Below the pieces are notes generated by a model. That model worked only from the letters and a program-made list of their open reading frames with translations, was not told where the DNA came from and did no database searches. DNA of 64,000 nt from CALBJU01 sp965247125 (GTDB lineage: Bacteria; Bacteroidota; Rhodothermia; Rhodothermales; UBA10348), in contig CBDFGO010000003.1 of NCBI GenBank assembly GCA_965247125.1, forward strand, positions 434,001 through 498,000, read 5' to 3'. Positions 47,134-56,245 of this stretch are shown piece by piece (the first letter of the stretch is position 1; each line of letters opens with the position of its first letter). Position numbers and translations under genes: made by a program.

Positions 47134-48093
47134 GTGCATATGGAAGGGATCGACTTCGGATCTGCTGAACATCGAAAAGTAGTAATCATTGGCACTGGGC
47201 CGGCCGGTCTTACGGCTGCCATTTATTCTGCCCGAGCCAACTTCTCACCCCTGGTGATTCAGGGGCCCGAGCCGGGTGGCCAGTTGATCACAACTACCGA
47301 TGTCGAAAATTATCCTGGCTTCCCGGACGGCGTGATGGGTCCCGACATGATGCAGATGTTCGAGAAGCAGGCAGAACGATTCGGTGCCGAGCTTCGGTGG
47401 GGAATGGTCACCAGCGTAGATCTCAGCCAGCGACCCTTCAAGTTGATCGTCGATGAAGAAACGCCCGTCACTGCTGACACGGTGATCGTCTCAACCGGAG
47501 CGTCGGCGATGTATCTCGGTCTGGAGAACGAGACCCGTCTTCTGGGACATGGTGTGTCCGCGTGCGCGACCTGCGACGGCGCATTTTTTCGTGAGCAGAA
47601 AGTGGCCATCGTCGGGGGAGGAGACACGGCGATGGAAGAGGCGCTTTTTCTGACACGCTTCGCATCAAAGATCTTCCTGATTCACCGGCGTGACAAATTT
47701 AGAGCCTCAAAGATCATGCAGGACCGGGTGCTTTCGCATGAGAAGATCGAGGTACTCTGGAATACGACGGTGGAGGACGTTCGCGGAGACAAACTGGTAG
47801 AAAGCCTCGTTATCAAGGATGTAATTACGGGTGAAGTTCGAAATCTTGCAGTGGAAGGATTTTTTGTCGCGATCGGACATAAGCCCAACACAGACCTGTT
47901 CAAGGACTTCTTGGATATGGACGATACGGGATACATTCAGACCCGTGCAGATTCCACATATACGAGCGTCGAGGGCGTTTTTGCCTGCGGCGATGCGCAG
48001 GACCATATCTATCGACAGGCCGTGACGGCGGCCGGAACAGGATGTATGGCCGCGATCGATGCCGAAAGATGGCTGGCCGATCAGGAAGCCTGA
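47134..48093 (+). CDS. trxB: Thioredoxin-disulfide reductase
   Basis: TrxB is an FAD enzyme that transfers electrons from NADPH to thioredoxin. The 319-residue protein has the FAD motif IIGTGPAGLTAAIY at 18-31, the redox-active CATC (Cys144, Cys147), the NADPH loop IVGGGDTAMEEA near 159-170 and the second FAD motif GVFACGDAQD near 283-292. It follows trxA after six bases. Its last 13 bases overlap the convergent helical-protein gene. Two nearby ATGs (MHMEG) make the exact start uncertain by two codons. Confidence 0.96.
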   Translation: MHMEGIDFGSAEHRKVVIIGTGPAGLTAAIYSARANFSPLVIQGPEPGGQLITTTDVENYPGFPDGVMGPDMMQMFEKQAERFGAELRWGMVTSVDLSQRPFKLIVDEETPVTADTVIVSTGASAMYLGLENETRLLGHGVSACATCDGAFFREQKVAIVGGGDTAMEEALFLTRFASKIFLIHRRDKFRASKIMQDRVLSHEKIEVLWNTTVEDVRGDKLVESLVIKDVITGEVRNLAVEGFFVAIGHKPNTDLFKDFLDMDDTGYIQTRADSTYTSVEGVFACGDAQDHIYRQAVTAAGTGCMAAIDAERWLADQEA

Positions 48094-48449
48094 TCTCCAA
48101 GCCATTCAAGCGCTTGTAATGGGAGTGTTGCGCCGCGTTCGAGCGCCGCTTCATAGAGCCAATGCGCGCGTTGCAGGGCCGCTTTCGATCCTTCTTCCTT
48201 CATCAGATCAGCCACCGAGACGGCCAATTGGGCGTTGAATCCTCCTTCGCGAGTGCAAGATTCCATCAAGGATTCTCGGTCCATGAGAAGGAGTCGATCA
48301 AGATCATTACCCAACGCATCCTTCAGCGCCATGGAGATCATTTCTCTCGATTCCTCGGTTTGTTGATCAAGTCGCTTGTTGAAAAGGACTTGTGCCAACA
48401 CCTGAGCGAGTTGGTGGATCTGGCGGAGTATGAAGTCTCGATTGATCAC
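48081..48449 (-). CDS. Small helical protein of unknown function (possibly DUF6483-like)
   Basis: The 122-residue protein begins MINRDFILRQIHQLAQ and is predicted to be almost all helical, soluble and without a signal peptide. The N-terminal pattern 'YIMR.I..l...l..iLf' recalls DUF6483 proteins, but I cannot confirm this. The C-terminal half, with LQRAHWLYEAALERG, looks like one TPR-like hairpin. It lies 22 bases downstream of proline dehydrogenase on the same strand, so the two may be co-transcribed. Confidence 0.6.
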   Translation of the reverse strand: MINRDFILRQIHQLAQVLAQVLFNKRLDQQTEESREMISMALKDALGNDLDRLLLMDRESLMESCTREGGFNAQLAVSVADLMKEEGSKAALQRAHWLYEAALERGATLPLQALEWLGDQAS

Positions 48450-48471
48450 GGCGCGAACCAGTGTAACGGAT

Positions 48472-49329
48472 TTATTTCCTGAACATATTCTTCAGGATGA
48501 ACCAGACGTTTTCTTTGCGCTCTCTCAGACGCCGGGAGAAGTACGGATACCACATGTTTCCGAACGGGATATATACGCGCATACCAAAACCCTCAGACGC
48601 AATGCCTTGCTGCGTTTCTCCCCGAATTCCATAGAGCATTTGAAATTCGAATCGGTCCGAAGCGATTGAATTCTCTCGTACGTACGATTTTGTCGCGTCG
48701 ATCAGAATATCATCATGCGTTGCGATCCCCGGGAAATGTCCCTTCGAGATCAGCGTCTCCATATACTCGAGGTAGTGATCCCGAATACTGGGCATATCCT
48801 GGTGGGCGAGATTCGCCGGCTCCTTGTAGGCACCCTTGCAGAGCCTGACTCTCGCTCCCAGATCACACATGCGGGCGACATCGTCTCTCGTTCGTTTCAG
48901 GTAAGCCTGAAGTACAATTCCGACATTCTCCGGGTAGTCAGGAAACACCCGCTCAAAGATTGAGACCGTCGACTCGGTGACGTCCGATCCTTCCATGTCA
49001 AGTCGAACGAAGGTCCCACTCTCCTTCGCAACCGTCAGCAACTCGTGCAGATTATCCAGGCAGAAGGACTCGTCAATCTTCTGTCCGAGCATGGACAATT
49101 TGATGGAGATATTCGCATCGATCTCCCCGTTGGTTGAGTTGATGGCCCGGATGAGGGTGATGTATTCGTTTTTTGAGTCGGTTGCGAGGCGTGGGTCCCA
49201 GACGTCCTCACCCAATAAATCGAGCGTCGTGGTCAGCCCTTTCGACCTCAGTTCTTTTGCAACCGGAAGCGATTCTTCTATGGTCTCCGCAGCCACAAAC
49301 TTGCGGGCGAGGAAAAAGGGAAGCTTCAT
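48472..49329 (-). CDS. Proline dehydrogenase family protein (monofunctional)
   Basis: This FAD-dependent TIM-barrel enzyme oxidises proline to pyrroline-5-carboxylate and feeds electrons to quinone. The 285-residue length matches monofunctional PRODH rather than the long PutA fusion. Signature segments include VRLCKGAYKEP near 157-167, GIATHDD near 201-207, FEFQMLYGIR near 226-235, and the C-terminal active-site RVYIPFGNMWYPYFSRRLRE near 250-269. No pyrroline-5-carboxylate dehydrogenase is adjacent. Confidence 0.9.
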   Translation of the reverse strand: MKLPFFLARKFVAAETIEESLPVAKELRSKGLTTTLDLLGEDVWDPRLATDSKNEYITLIRAINSTNGEIDANISIKLSMLGQKIDESFCLDNLHELLTVAKESGTFVRLDMEGSDVTESTVSIFERVFPDYPENVGIVLQAYLKRTRDDVARMCDLGARVRLCKGAYKEPANLAHQDMPSIRDHYLEYMETLISKGHFPGIATHDDILIDATKSYVRENSIASDRFEFQMLYGIRGETQQGIASEGFGMRVYIPFGNMWYPYFSRRLRERKENVWFILKNMFRK

Positions 49330-49422
49330 TCGGAATCGGTTCTCTGATGCGATAAAAGGGCATTATCATCCCAAAAAAGGCGGCCTGAAAACTACGACAG
49401 GGCCTCTTTTCAAACAACCGAT

Positions 49423-50571
49423 TCAGCCAAATACGATCTCCAGCGCGCGGTTTAAATCGGCCTCCAGGTCGGACGGTGATTCAAGCCCGACGGACACGCG
49501 CAGCAAACTCTCAGGGGTTGGCGAATCGGGGCCTTCGACCGATGCGCGGTGCTCAATGAGACTCTCGGTACCGCCCAGGCTCGTGGCACTGGCGAACAGT
49601 TTCAGCTCATTACAGACCCGCTGCGCCTGCTCCGCGTTTCCGTTTACGAGGAAGGCGAGCATACCACCGAAGTCGCGCATCTGGCGTCGTGCAATGTCGT
49701 GGCCTCTATGTGATGGCAGTCCAGGGTAGAGGACTTTATCTACGTGTTGATGTCCTTCAAGAAACGACGCCAGATGCGCGGCAGATGCACAGTGTTGATT
49801 CATTCTCGGGATCAATGATCTCATTCCTCGCATAGTCAGCCAACACGAAAAGGGATCCAGGACCGCGCCGGCGTCACGCTGCAGTTCGTGGACTCTTTTA
49901 GACAGCGTAGTTTGTTCCGAGAATACCAACGCACCTCCCAGCACATCCGAGTGTCCCCCCAGGTACTTGGTTACGGAGTGCAGCACGATGTCCGCACCCA
50001 GTGCGATAGGCTGCATGAGATAGGGTGTGGACCAGGTGCTGTCGACGACCAGCAGGGCACCTGCGGCGTGTGCAATCTGTGCGACACCTTCGATGTCTGT
50101 GATGTTCAACTGTGGATTGGAGGGCGATTCCGCCCAAACGATTCGCGTTCTGTCGGTGATGGCTTCCTGCACGGAATCAAGCCGGGACATGTCCACGATG
50201 TCGGATTTGAGCCCCCAACGGGAGAATACGGTAGTCGCCAGGTGGCGCACACCAAAGTATATATCTGCGGGGAAAACGATATGATCACCCGGTTCGAGCG
50301 CCTGAAAGAGCGTCATCGCCGAGGCCATTCCCGAAGAAAATGCGGCACAGGATACCCCTCCTTCCACATCGGCCAGTGCTTTTTCGAACCGGCTACGGGT
50401 CGGATTTTCCAGGCGTGAATACACATACCCGCGAGAGTACTCTCCCGTCTCATCCCTGGCGTAGGTGGATGCCATGTGAATGGGAGGAGCCAACGCCCCG
50501 GTCTCGGTGTCGGGCTCCGTTCCAATCCGAGCGAGTTTTGTGGCGAGATCAATCATGTCCGAAACTTGCAT
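49423..50571 (-). CDS. Cystathionine gamma-synthase / beta-lyase family PLP enzyme
   Basis: This trans-sulfuration-type PLP enzyme has the family's YSRLENPTRSRFE segment and the Schiff-base lysine in HSVTKYLGGHSD (Lys202 from the chosen start). I use ATG 50571 (MQVSDMIDLATK), giving 382 residues, the usual size; starts at 50604 or 50679 add residues without conserved features, and 50556 is also possible. Whether it makes cystathionine, cleaves it, or acts as methionine gamma-lyase cannot be decided from these motifs. Methionine cycle genes metK and ahcY lie within 11 kb. Confidence 0.88.
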   Translation of the reverse strand: MQVSDMIDLATKLARIGTEPDTETGALAPPIHMASTYARDETGEYSRGYVYSRLENPTRSRFEKALADVEGGVSCAAFSSGMASAMTLFQALEPGDHIVFPADIYFGVRHLATTVFSRWGLKSDIVDMSRLDSVQEAITDRTRIVWAESPSNPQLNITDIEGVAQIAHAAGALLVVDSTWSTPYLMQPIALGADIVLHSVTKYLGGHSDVLGGALVFSEQTTLSKRVHELQRDAGAVLDPFSCWLTMRGMRSLIPRMNQHCASAAHLASFLEGHQHVDKVLYPGLPSHRGHDIARRQMRDFGGMLAFLVNGNAEQAQRVCNELKLFASATSLGGTESLIEHRASVEGPDSPTPESLLRVSVGLESPSDLEADLNRALEIVFG

Positions 50572-50850
50572 GGATGGGCTGAATGGGGGCACGAATATAG
50601 CCATGACGATTTTACTACCCCACGCCCAATGACTCGAATGAACACAAATCGTTCGCATATCGTGTTGACGGGCAACCATTTACATAAAACATAATCTATT
50701 CTGTAACTATGGCGAATCGCCATCGTAGTGCACAGTGCGTCTTCCGATGAGTGGTCATGGGGGTGCTAGCAATGGGCAGTTCGCTGCTAATCGCTGGCGC
50801 CCCCTGACCATTTTTAGGCGGTTTTGATTCCTCGTCTGTAAGTTGTCGGT

Positions 50851-51141
50851 ATGCGCAACAGAACTGTAAAACCACTCGGCGACATTCTCGGTGAGCTCAT
50901 CAAGGGCATGGGTCTTCAAGGCCCGCTGGCTCGAGGTCATGTTATCGCTACATGGGAGCAGATCATGAGCCCCCAGATGAAGCAGCACGTGGAGAAATGC
51001 TGGGTGAAGGGAGATCGGCTGTTCGTACGCATTTCGTCGCCTGCCTGGAGACAGGAACTACACCTCAAACGGGATGATTGGCGGCAACGCCTGAACAAGG
51101 AGCTGGGCGCGGATACGATCCGGGAGATTGTTTTTCGGTAG
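50851..51141 (+). CDS. DUF721 domain-containing protein
   Basis: The 96-residue protein matches DUF721 in size and pattern: an N-terminal helix LGDILGELIKGMGL, then TWEQIMSPQMKQHVEK, and the diagnostic C-terminal strands RLFVRISSPAWRQELHLKRD. The family often neighbours dnaA, recF or gyrB, and a nucleic-acid role is suspected, but none of those genes is here. It is convergent with the cupin gene with nine bases between stops. Confidence 0.85.
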   Translation: MRNRTVKPLGDILGELIKGMGLQGPLARGHVIATWEQIMSPQMKQHVEKCWVKGDRLFVRISSPAWRQELHLKRDDWRQRLNKELGADTIREIVFR

Positions 51142-51150
51142 CTCTGTAAG

Positions 51151-51516
51151 CTAATCCTTGTCCCTGTGGACGGTGTCAGGGGAAAATGCAGGAAGACATA
51201 CTGCGATATATCTGGCTCCTCCTTCGTGGGGACTTGAATACCTGATCCATTCTCCAGCAGAGCAACGGATAGCCTGTCCCGCCTGGACATCAGTCGATTC
51301 AGATTCCGTTTCAACGCGCAGGCACCCCTCTAATACGAGCGTGTATTCATCGAATTCGGGCGTTTGTCCTGGTTCAAACCAGCCTTCCGGACTCGACATA
51401 CGCGCAATACTGAGTCGCTCATCGCCGGAGTTTACCCGGCCGATGAACTCTTCAATTTTCTTCGAGGGGGCTCCGGCAGCTTCGATGATGGAGGGTTCCA
51501 AAAAGAGTGTTGACAC
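51151..51516 (-). CDS. Single-domain cupin protein
   Basis: The 121-residue protein folds as one cupin barrel. The first motif is degenerate (TPEFDEYTLVLEGCLRVE lacks the usual paired histidines), and the second (GQAIRCSAGEWIRYSSP) is also histidine-poor, so metal binding and catalysis are doubtful. Its general look is that of ethanolamine-utilisation-type or sensor cupins. It is divergent from the symporter gene with 41 bases between starts, so they may share a control region. Confidence 0.8.
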   Translation of the reverse strand: MSTLFLEPSIIEAAGAPSKKIEEFIGRVNSGDERLSIARMSSPEGWFEPGQTPEFDEYTLVLEGCLRVETESESTDVQAGQAIRCSAGEWIRYSSPHEGGARYIAVCLPAFSPDTVHRDKD

Positions 51517-51557
51517 AGGCGACCTATATTGAATGACCCAAAAAAATACGGAGAAAG

Positions 51558-53174
51558 GTGGGAATCAGCTTTATAGACTGGCTTGTGATCGTCGGATACT
51601 TTCTGGCCGTTCTCTTGATAGCTGCCTGGGCCATCAGAAAACGAAATCGAGGTGAGAAAACCTCCGCCGACTATTTTCTGGCTGGGCGAAACGTTGGCTG
51701 GTTTGTAGTCGGTGCCTCCCTTTTTGCATCCAATATTGGCTCCGAGCATCTGGTGGGCCTGGCCGGGGCAGGAGCCTCCTCAGGAGTTGTTCTGGGGCAA
51801 TTCGAGCTCCAGGCGTCCCTGATTTTACTCCTCCTGGGATGGCTTTTCGTTCCGTTCTATGTGCGGAGTGGTGTCGTTACGATGCCCGAATTTCTGGAAC
51901 GTAGATACAGCCCGGCAGCTCGGTGGTATTTATCGGTGGTTTCCATCATCGGGTATGTCCTCACGAAAATCTCCGTCACGATCTACGCGGGCGGGGTTGT
52001 ATTTGAAGCACTCCTGGGTATTGATTTCTGGACCGGTGCGATGATCGTTGTGCTGTTCACCCGAGTGTACACGGTGCTCGGTGGTCTCAGAGCGGTCATC
52101 TACACCGATATGATGCAGGCCATCGTGTTGATCGCAGGATCAATGGCGGTCACCGTGATCGGGCTGGTGAAGCTGGGCGGCTGGGGGCCGATGGTCGACC
52201 TTGCTCCCGAAGGCTTCATGGATATGTGGAAGCCAATGTCTGACCCGGATTTTCCCTGGACCGGTGTCGCGTTCGGTGCTCCTATCATCGCCGTCTGGTA
52301 TTGGTGCACGGATCAGTTTATTGTGCAGAGGACGCTCTCAGCCAGAGGAATTGACGATGCCCGAAGGGGTACGATAATGGCGGGGTTTCTGAAGCAGCTA
52401 CCCTTGTTTATTTTCGTGATTCCTGGAGTTATCGCGTACAGTCTGAACGCCAGCGGTCAGCTCGATCTGGCCGCCTCGGATCAGGCTCTCCCCGCTCTGG
52501 TTGCGGCTCTTCTTCCGGTCGGAGTCAGGGGGCTGGTCATCGCTGGCCTGCTGCCTGCTCTCATGTCCTCTCTTTCCTCGGTGTTCAATTCCTGCTCAAC
52601 GCTGATTACCTGGGACCTATATCGAAAAATCCATCCGGATGCGTCGGAACGAAAGCTGGTTCTGGTCGGCCAGCTGTCCACAGTAGTTCTGGTGGTTCTT
52701 GGTATACTCTGGATACCGGTCATGTCAAACATATCCGGGACACTGTACCAGTACTTGCAGTCCGTTCAGGCGTACATATCCCCGCCGATTGCGGCGGTCT
52801 TCGTTCTGGGAATCTTCTGGAAACGGCTCAACGGAAAAGGTGCGATTGCCTCTCTTGGCACCGGATTCGTGCTTGGTGTGGCCCGCCTCTTCGCTGAACT
52901 GAATAAGGAAAGCCTGTCGGGATTCATGTATGACTTCGCCACGATAAACTTCATGCACGTGGCCATATTTCTTTTTCTGATCTGCGCTGTCGTGCTTATC
53001 GTTGTTTCATTGATGACCGAGCCGCCTCCTGACGAGCAAATACGAGGCCTGACCATGGGTACCAAGGACGCGGGCGAACCTCTTGTGACTGATCCTTCGA
53101 AACGACGTCTCGATCTGATTTTATCCGTAGTCCTGATCGGAATGGTCGCAGCGGTCATGCTGTGGTTTTCCTGA
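51558..53174 (+). CDS. Sodium:solute symporter (SSS/SLC5 family)
   Basis: This inner-membrane transporter couples sodium entry to solute uptake. The GTG at 51558, just after GGAGAAAG, opens a 538-residue protein with about 14 hydrophobic segments. Features of the sodium-glucose type are SADYFLAGRNVGWFVVGASLF near 35-55, SNIGSEHLVGLAGAGA with the sodium-site helix, and WYWCTDQFIVQRTLSAR near 245-261. Sugars such as glucose or galactose are the commonest substrates for this subgroup, but myo-inositol or sialic acid cannot be excluded. Confidence 0.92.
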   Translation: MGISFIDWLVIVGYFLAVLLIAAWAIRKRNRGEKTSADYFLAGRNVGWFVVGASLFASNIGSEHLVGLAGAGASSGVVLGQFELQASLILLLLGWLFVPFYVRSGVVTMPEFLERRYSPAARWYLSVVSIIGYVLTKISVTIYAGGVVFEALLGIDFWTGAMIVVLFTRVYTVLGGLRAVIYTDMMQAIVLIAGSMAVTVIGLVKLGGWGPMVDLAPEGFMDMWKPMSDPDFPWTGVAFGAPIIAVWYWCTDQFIVQRTLSARGIDDARRGTIMAGFLKQLPLFIFVIPGVIAYSLNASGQLDLAASDQALPALVAALLPVGVRGLVIAGLLPALMSSLSSVFNSCSTLITWDLYRKIHPDASERKLVLVGQLSTVVLVVLGILWIPVMSNISGTLYQYLQSVQAYISPPIAAVFVLGIFWKRLNGKGAIASLGTGFVLGVARLFAELNKESLSGFMYDFATINFMHVAIFLFLICAVVLIVVSLMTEPPPDEQIRGLTMGTKDAGEPLVTDPSKRRLDLILSVVLIGMVAAVMLWFS

Positions 53175-53222
53175 GTCGAACCCGAATGGAGAACAGGTTC
53201 GCGAGGAATCTCCCGCTCTGAA

Positions 53223-54482
53223 TCAGTCGATATACCGGCCGAAAATGGCGCTGGTATTGTGCCCACCAAATCCAAACGCGTTGGACATGACGATGTCGAC
53301 CTTTCGCTCAACGGGCTCGTTAAACGTGTAATTCAGATCGCACTCTGGATCGGGGTGTTCGAAATTGATCGTCGGTGGGACGATTTGATGGGTGATGGCA
53401 CCAATCACAGCGATGGCCTCAACAGCACCGGCGGCACCCAGAAGGTGGCCCGTCATGCTCTTCGTGGAAGAGACATTCATCTCGTAGGCGTAGTCCCCGA
53501 AAACGGTTTTAATGGCGTTCGTTTCCGCAATGTCTCCGAGCCCGGTTGAAGTGCCGTGCATGTTCAAATAATCGATGTCAGAGACGGACAGTTCGGCATC
53601 TCGAAGTGAGGCGATCATGGCATTTTTTGCACCCAGTCCCTCGGGATCCGGCGCTGTGATGTGATGAGCATCACCACTCATGCCGACACCGAGGATTTCG
53701 GCGTAAATGTGCGCTCCACGTGCCTTCGCATGTTCAAGTTCTTCGACGTAAAGCGCTCCTGCGCCTTCACCAAGGACGAATCCGTCACGAGTAGCATCGA
53801 AGGGACGGGACGCTGTTGTCGGATCGTCGTTACGAGTGGACAATGCCTTGAGGGCGTTAAAACCACCTACGCCTAGATTTGACACGCTTGCTTCACTTCC
53901 ACCCGTCACGGCAGCTTCCATGTGACCCAATTTGATCAGCATGAAGGCGTCTCCGATGTTGTTGTTGCCAGTCGCACACGCAGAAACGCACGAGTAATTT
54001 GGCCCTCGCAGGCCATACCTGATCGAAATCTGCCCCGGAGCTATATCCGGAATCATCATCGGGATGAAGAACGGAGACATCCTGCGCGGTCCGTTGGCAA
54101 TCAAATTGTCCGCAGAATCAAAAAGCGCCTGCAGCCCTCCGATTCCCGAACCATATATGACACCGATTCTTTCCTGCTCTTCCGTTGTAAGCGTATCCGT
54201 ATCAATACCGGCATCACTGAGCGCCTGCCCGGCCGCGATCATCGCGTACTGGCAGAACGGATCCATTCTTCGTGCCGATTTACGATCGAGGTAGTCTAGA
54301 ACGTCGAAGTTCTTGAGCTCACACGCAAATTTCGTAACGAAGGGCTCCGTGTCGAAGTAGGTGATGGGCGCCGCCCCACTCTCGCATCTCATCATCGCGT
54401 CCCAAAATGACTTTGGATCGTTTCCGATAGGAGTGAGGGCTCCCATTCCTGTCACGACTACCCTGCGAATTTCTCGGCTCAT
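53223..54482 (-). CDS. fabF: 3-oxoacyl-[acyl-carrier-protein] synthase II
   Basis: FabF elongates fatty acids by condensing malonyl-ACP with acyl-ACP. The 419-residue enzyme has the full Cys-His-His triad: Cys169 in VSACATGNNN, His309 in NMHGTSTGLGD and His346 in KSMTGHLLGAAG. It lies 55 bases downstream of acpP on the same strand, the classical acpP-fabF pairing. The rnc gene that commonly follows in many bacteria is not here; the next gene is a convergent transporter. Confidence 0.97.
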   Translation of the reverse strand: MSREIRRVVVTGMGALTPIGNDPKSFWDAMMRCESGAAPITYFDTEPFVTKFACELKNFDVLDYLDRKSARRMDPFCQYAMIAAGQALSDAGIDTDTLTTEEQERIGVIYGSGIGGLQALFDSADNLIANGPRRMSPFFIPMMIPDIAPGQISIRYGLRGPNYSCVSACATGNNNIGDAFMLIKLGHMEAAVTGGSEASVSNLGVGGFNALKALSTRNDDPTTASRPFDATRDGFVLGEGAGALYVEELEHAKARGAHIYAEILGVGMSGDAHHITAPDPEGLGAKNAMIASLRDAELSVSDIDYLNMHGTSTGLGDIAETNAIKTVFGDYAYEMNVSSTKSMTGHLLGAAGAVEAIAVIGAITHQIVPPTINFEHPDPECDLNYTFNEPVERKVDIVMSNAFGFGGHNTSAIFGRYID

Positions 54483-54537
54483 GCCAATCGTGGGATGATT
54501 AAGAAGTGGAAGATGAAGTCAAAAAAATCGGCTCTGC

Positions 54538-54774
54538 TCAGGCAGACTTTCCGGTGATGTAAGTCACGGCATCCCCAACGGTGGCGATTTTTTCAGCGTC
54601 TTCATCTGGAATCGTAAGATCAAATTCTTTCTCGAATTCCATAATGAGCTCTACCGTGTCAAGGGAGTCTGCGCCCAGATCGTTGGTGAATGACGCATCA
54701 TCGCTGATGTCTGCTTCATCAACTCCTAGCTTTTCAACAATGATCGACTGTACCTTGGCTGCGATATCGGACAT
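54538..54774 (-). CDS. acpP: Acyl carrier protein
   Basis: ACP carries growing acyl chains on a phosphopantetheine arm. The start at ATG 54774 follows GGAGAA and gives the expected 78-residue acidic protein; the longer frame upstream is not conserved. Ser37 in LGADSLDTVEL is the attachment site. Helices II and III (DTVELIMEFEKEF) are typical. It is transcribed with fabF. Confidence 0.97.
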   Translation of the reverse strand: MSDIAAKVQSIIVEKLGVDEADISDDASFTNDLGADSLDTVELIMEFEKEFDLTIPDEDAEKIATVGDAVTYITGKSA

Positions 54775-54992
54775 AACCTGTTCTCCTGGTTGTGAAAAAA
54801 GCTTCCGGTTTTTCTTTTCCCGTGAAAAACCACTATTTGTGCCACATTTCGGCACATAATCCGGAAAACTACGCCTCCCCGCAAGAGGAAGCAATTTGCT
54901 GCCGGATGCTTGATGTAACCTTCGTAAACAAAACGAATCATCCGTTACAGCCTGGCGTTCCAAGACGCTGAGCCAATCAAACCCAGTTCGAA

Positions 54993-56162
54993 ATGTCGTA
55001 CCTGTTCTCATCAGAATCTGTATCGGAGGGACACCCCGATAAAGTCGCAGATCAAATTTCTGATGCGATTCTCGACTCGATGCTCGCGGATGATCCACTG
55101 AGTCGAGTAGCTGTCGAAACCATGGTGACGACGGGGCTCGTTATTCTTTCAGGAGAGGTCACGACCAACGCCTATGTGGATGTGCAGGACATCGCCCGCG
55201 ACGTGATCCGGGATATTGGATATACAGATCCAGAACTTCGATTCGACGCCTACTCTTGTGGAGTTCTTTCGACGATTCATGAACAGAGCACAGACATTGC
55301 TCAAGGAGTTGACGACCATCGTGGCCTTCATCTCGAACAGGGAGCGGGTGACCAGGGAATGATGTTCGGATATGCGTCTCGAGAGACCGACGAATTGATG
55401 CCCATGGCTCTCAGTTTTTCCCATGGATTGATGCGCGAACTGGCGAGTATTCGAAAACAGGGGGAAGTCATGACCTACCTCCGTCCCGATTCGAAGAGCC
55501 AGGTGACGGTTGAATACCAGGATGATGGGAAGACCATTAAACGCATTCACACGGTGGTGGTATCTACCCAGCATGCTCCAGACGTTGAAGTCTCAACGAT
55601 CAGGAGTGACGTCCGCGAACATCTTTTGGGACGCGTCATCCCTGCAGAACTCATGGATGACGATCTCATCCTGCACGTAAATCCGACAGGAAAATTTGTG
55701 ATCGGTGGTCCGCACGGGGATACCGGTCTGACCGGCAGGAAGATCATTGTCGATACGTACGGCGGCAAAGGGGCCCACGGCGGAGGTGCTTTCTCAGGTA
55801 AGGACGCTTCAAAAGTCGATCGAAGCGCGGCCTATGCGGCTCGCCACGTGGCCAAAAATCTGGTCAAGGCCGAAGTTGCCGATGAGGTACTCGTACAGCT
55901 TGCTTATGCGATTGGAGTTGCCGATCCCATTTCGGTGTATGTAGACACATACGGAACCGGCCGAATCCCCGATGATCGAATCATTCAGGTGGTCAGGGAA
56001 GTGTTCGATCTTCGCCCAAGGGCGATCATCGACAGACTGGACCTACTGAAACCTGTGTTCAAGAAAACGGCCACATACGGTCACTTCGGGCGCCCAGAGT
56101 TTTCATGGGAAGCCCTTGACGAAGTGGAAGCTATCAAGGATAGAGCTGCGGTTCTGGCCTGA
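54993..56162 (+). CDS. metK: S-adenosylmethionine synthetase
   Basis: MetK makes S-adenosylmethionine from methionine and ATP. The 389-residue protein has the start motif FSSESVSEGHPDKVADQISD at 5-24, GAGDQGMMFGYA near 116-127 and the phosphate loop GGGAFSGKDASKVDRSAAY near 262-280. With ahcY about 4 kb downstream it supplies the methyl cycle. It is divergent from acpP across a 218-base gap in which I could not recognise a SAM riboswitch. Confidence 0.97.
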   Translation: MSYLFSSESVSEGHPDKVADQISDAILDSMLADDPLSRVAVETMVTTGLVILSGEVTTNAYVDVQDIARDVIRDIGYTDPELRFDAYSCGVLSTIHEQSTDIAQGVDDHRGLHLEQGAGDQGMMFGYASRETDELMPMALSFSHGLMRELASIRKQGEVMTYLRPDSKSQVTVEYQDDGKTIKRIHTVVVSTQHAPDVEVSTIRSDVREHLLGRVIPAELMDDDLILHVNPTGKFVIGGPHGDTGLTGRKIIVDTYGGKGAHGGGAFSGKDASKVDRSAAYAARHVAKNLVKAEVADEVLVQLAYAIGVADPISVYVDTYGTGRIPDDRIIQVVREVFDLRPRAIIDRLDLLKPVFKKTATYGHFGRPEFSWEALDEVEAIKDRAAVLA

Positions 56163-56172
56163 GACCTCGAAT

Positions 56173-56200
56173 TGCCCACTTTTGGTTGGGCATCCCTCTT
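56173..56200 (+). terminator. Possible terminator after metK
   Basis: TGCCCA (56173-56178) pairs with TGGGCA (56187-56192) across an eight-base loop, followed by the pyrimidine-rich TCCCTCTT. The stem is short and the T-run weak, so the call is tentative. Confidence 0.35.
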
Positions 56201-56245
56201 CGCTGATGCGTACACGTTAGGCACACCCGGTTTACTCCTGGCTTC

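Noticed and set aside
54775..54992. SAM riboswitch upstream of metK
   Set aside because: I could not find the conserved core of SAM-I, SAM-II or SAM/SAH riboswitches; only ordinary AT-rich and short hairpin sequence is visible. A covariance-model search would decide.
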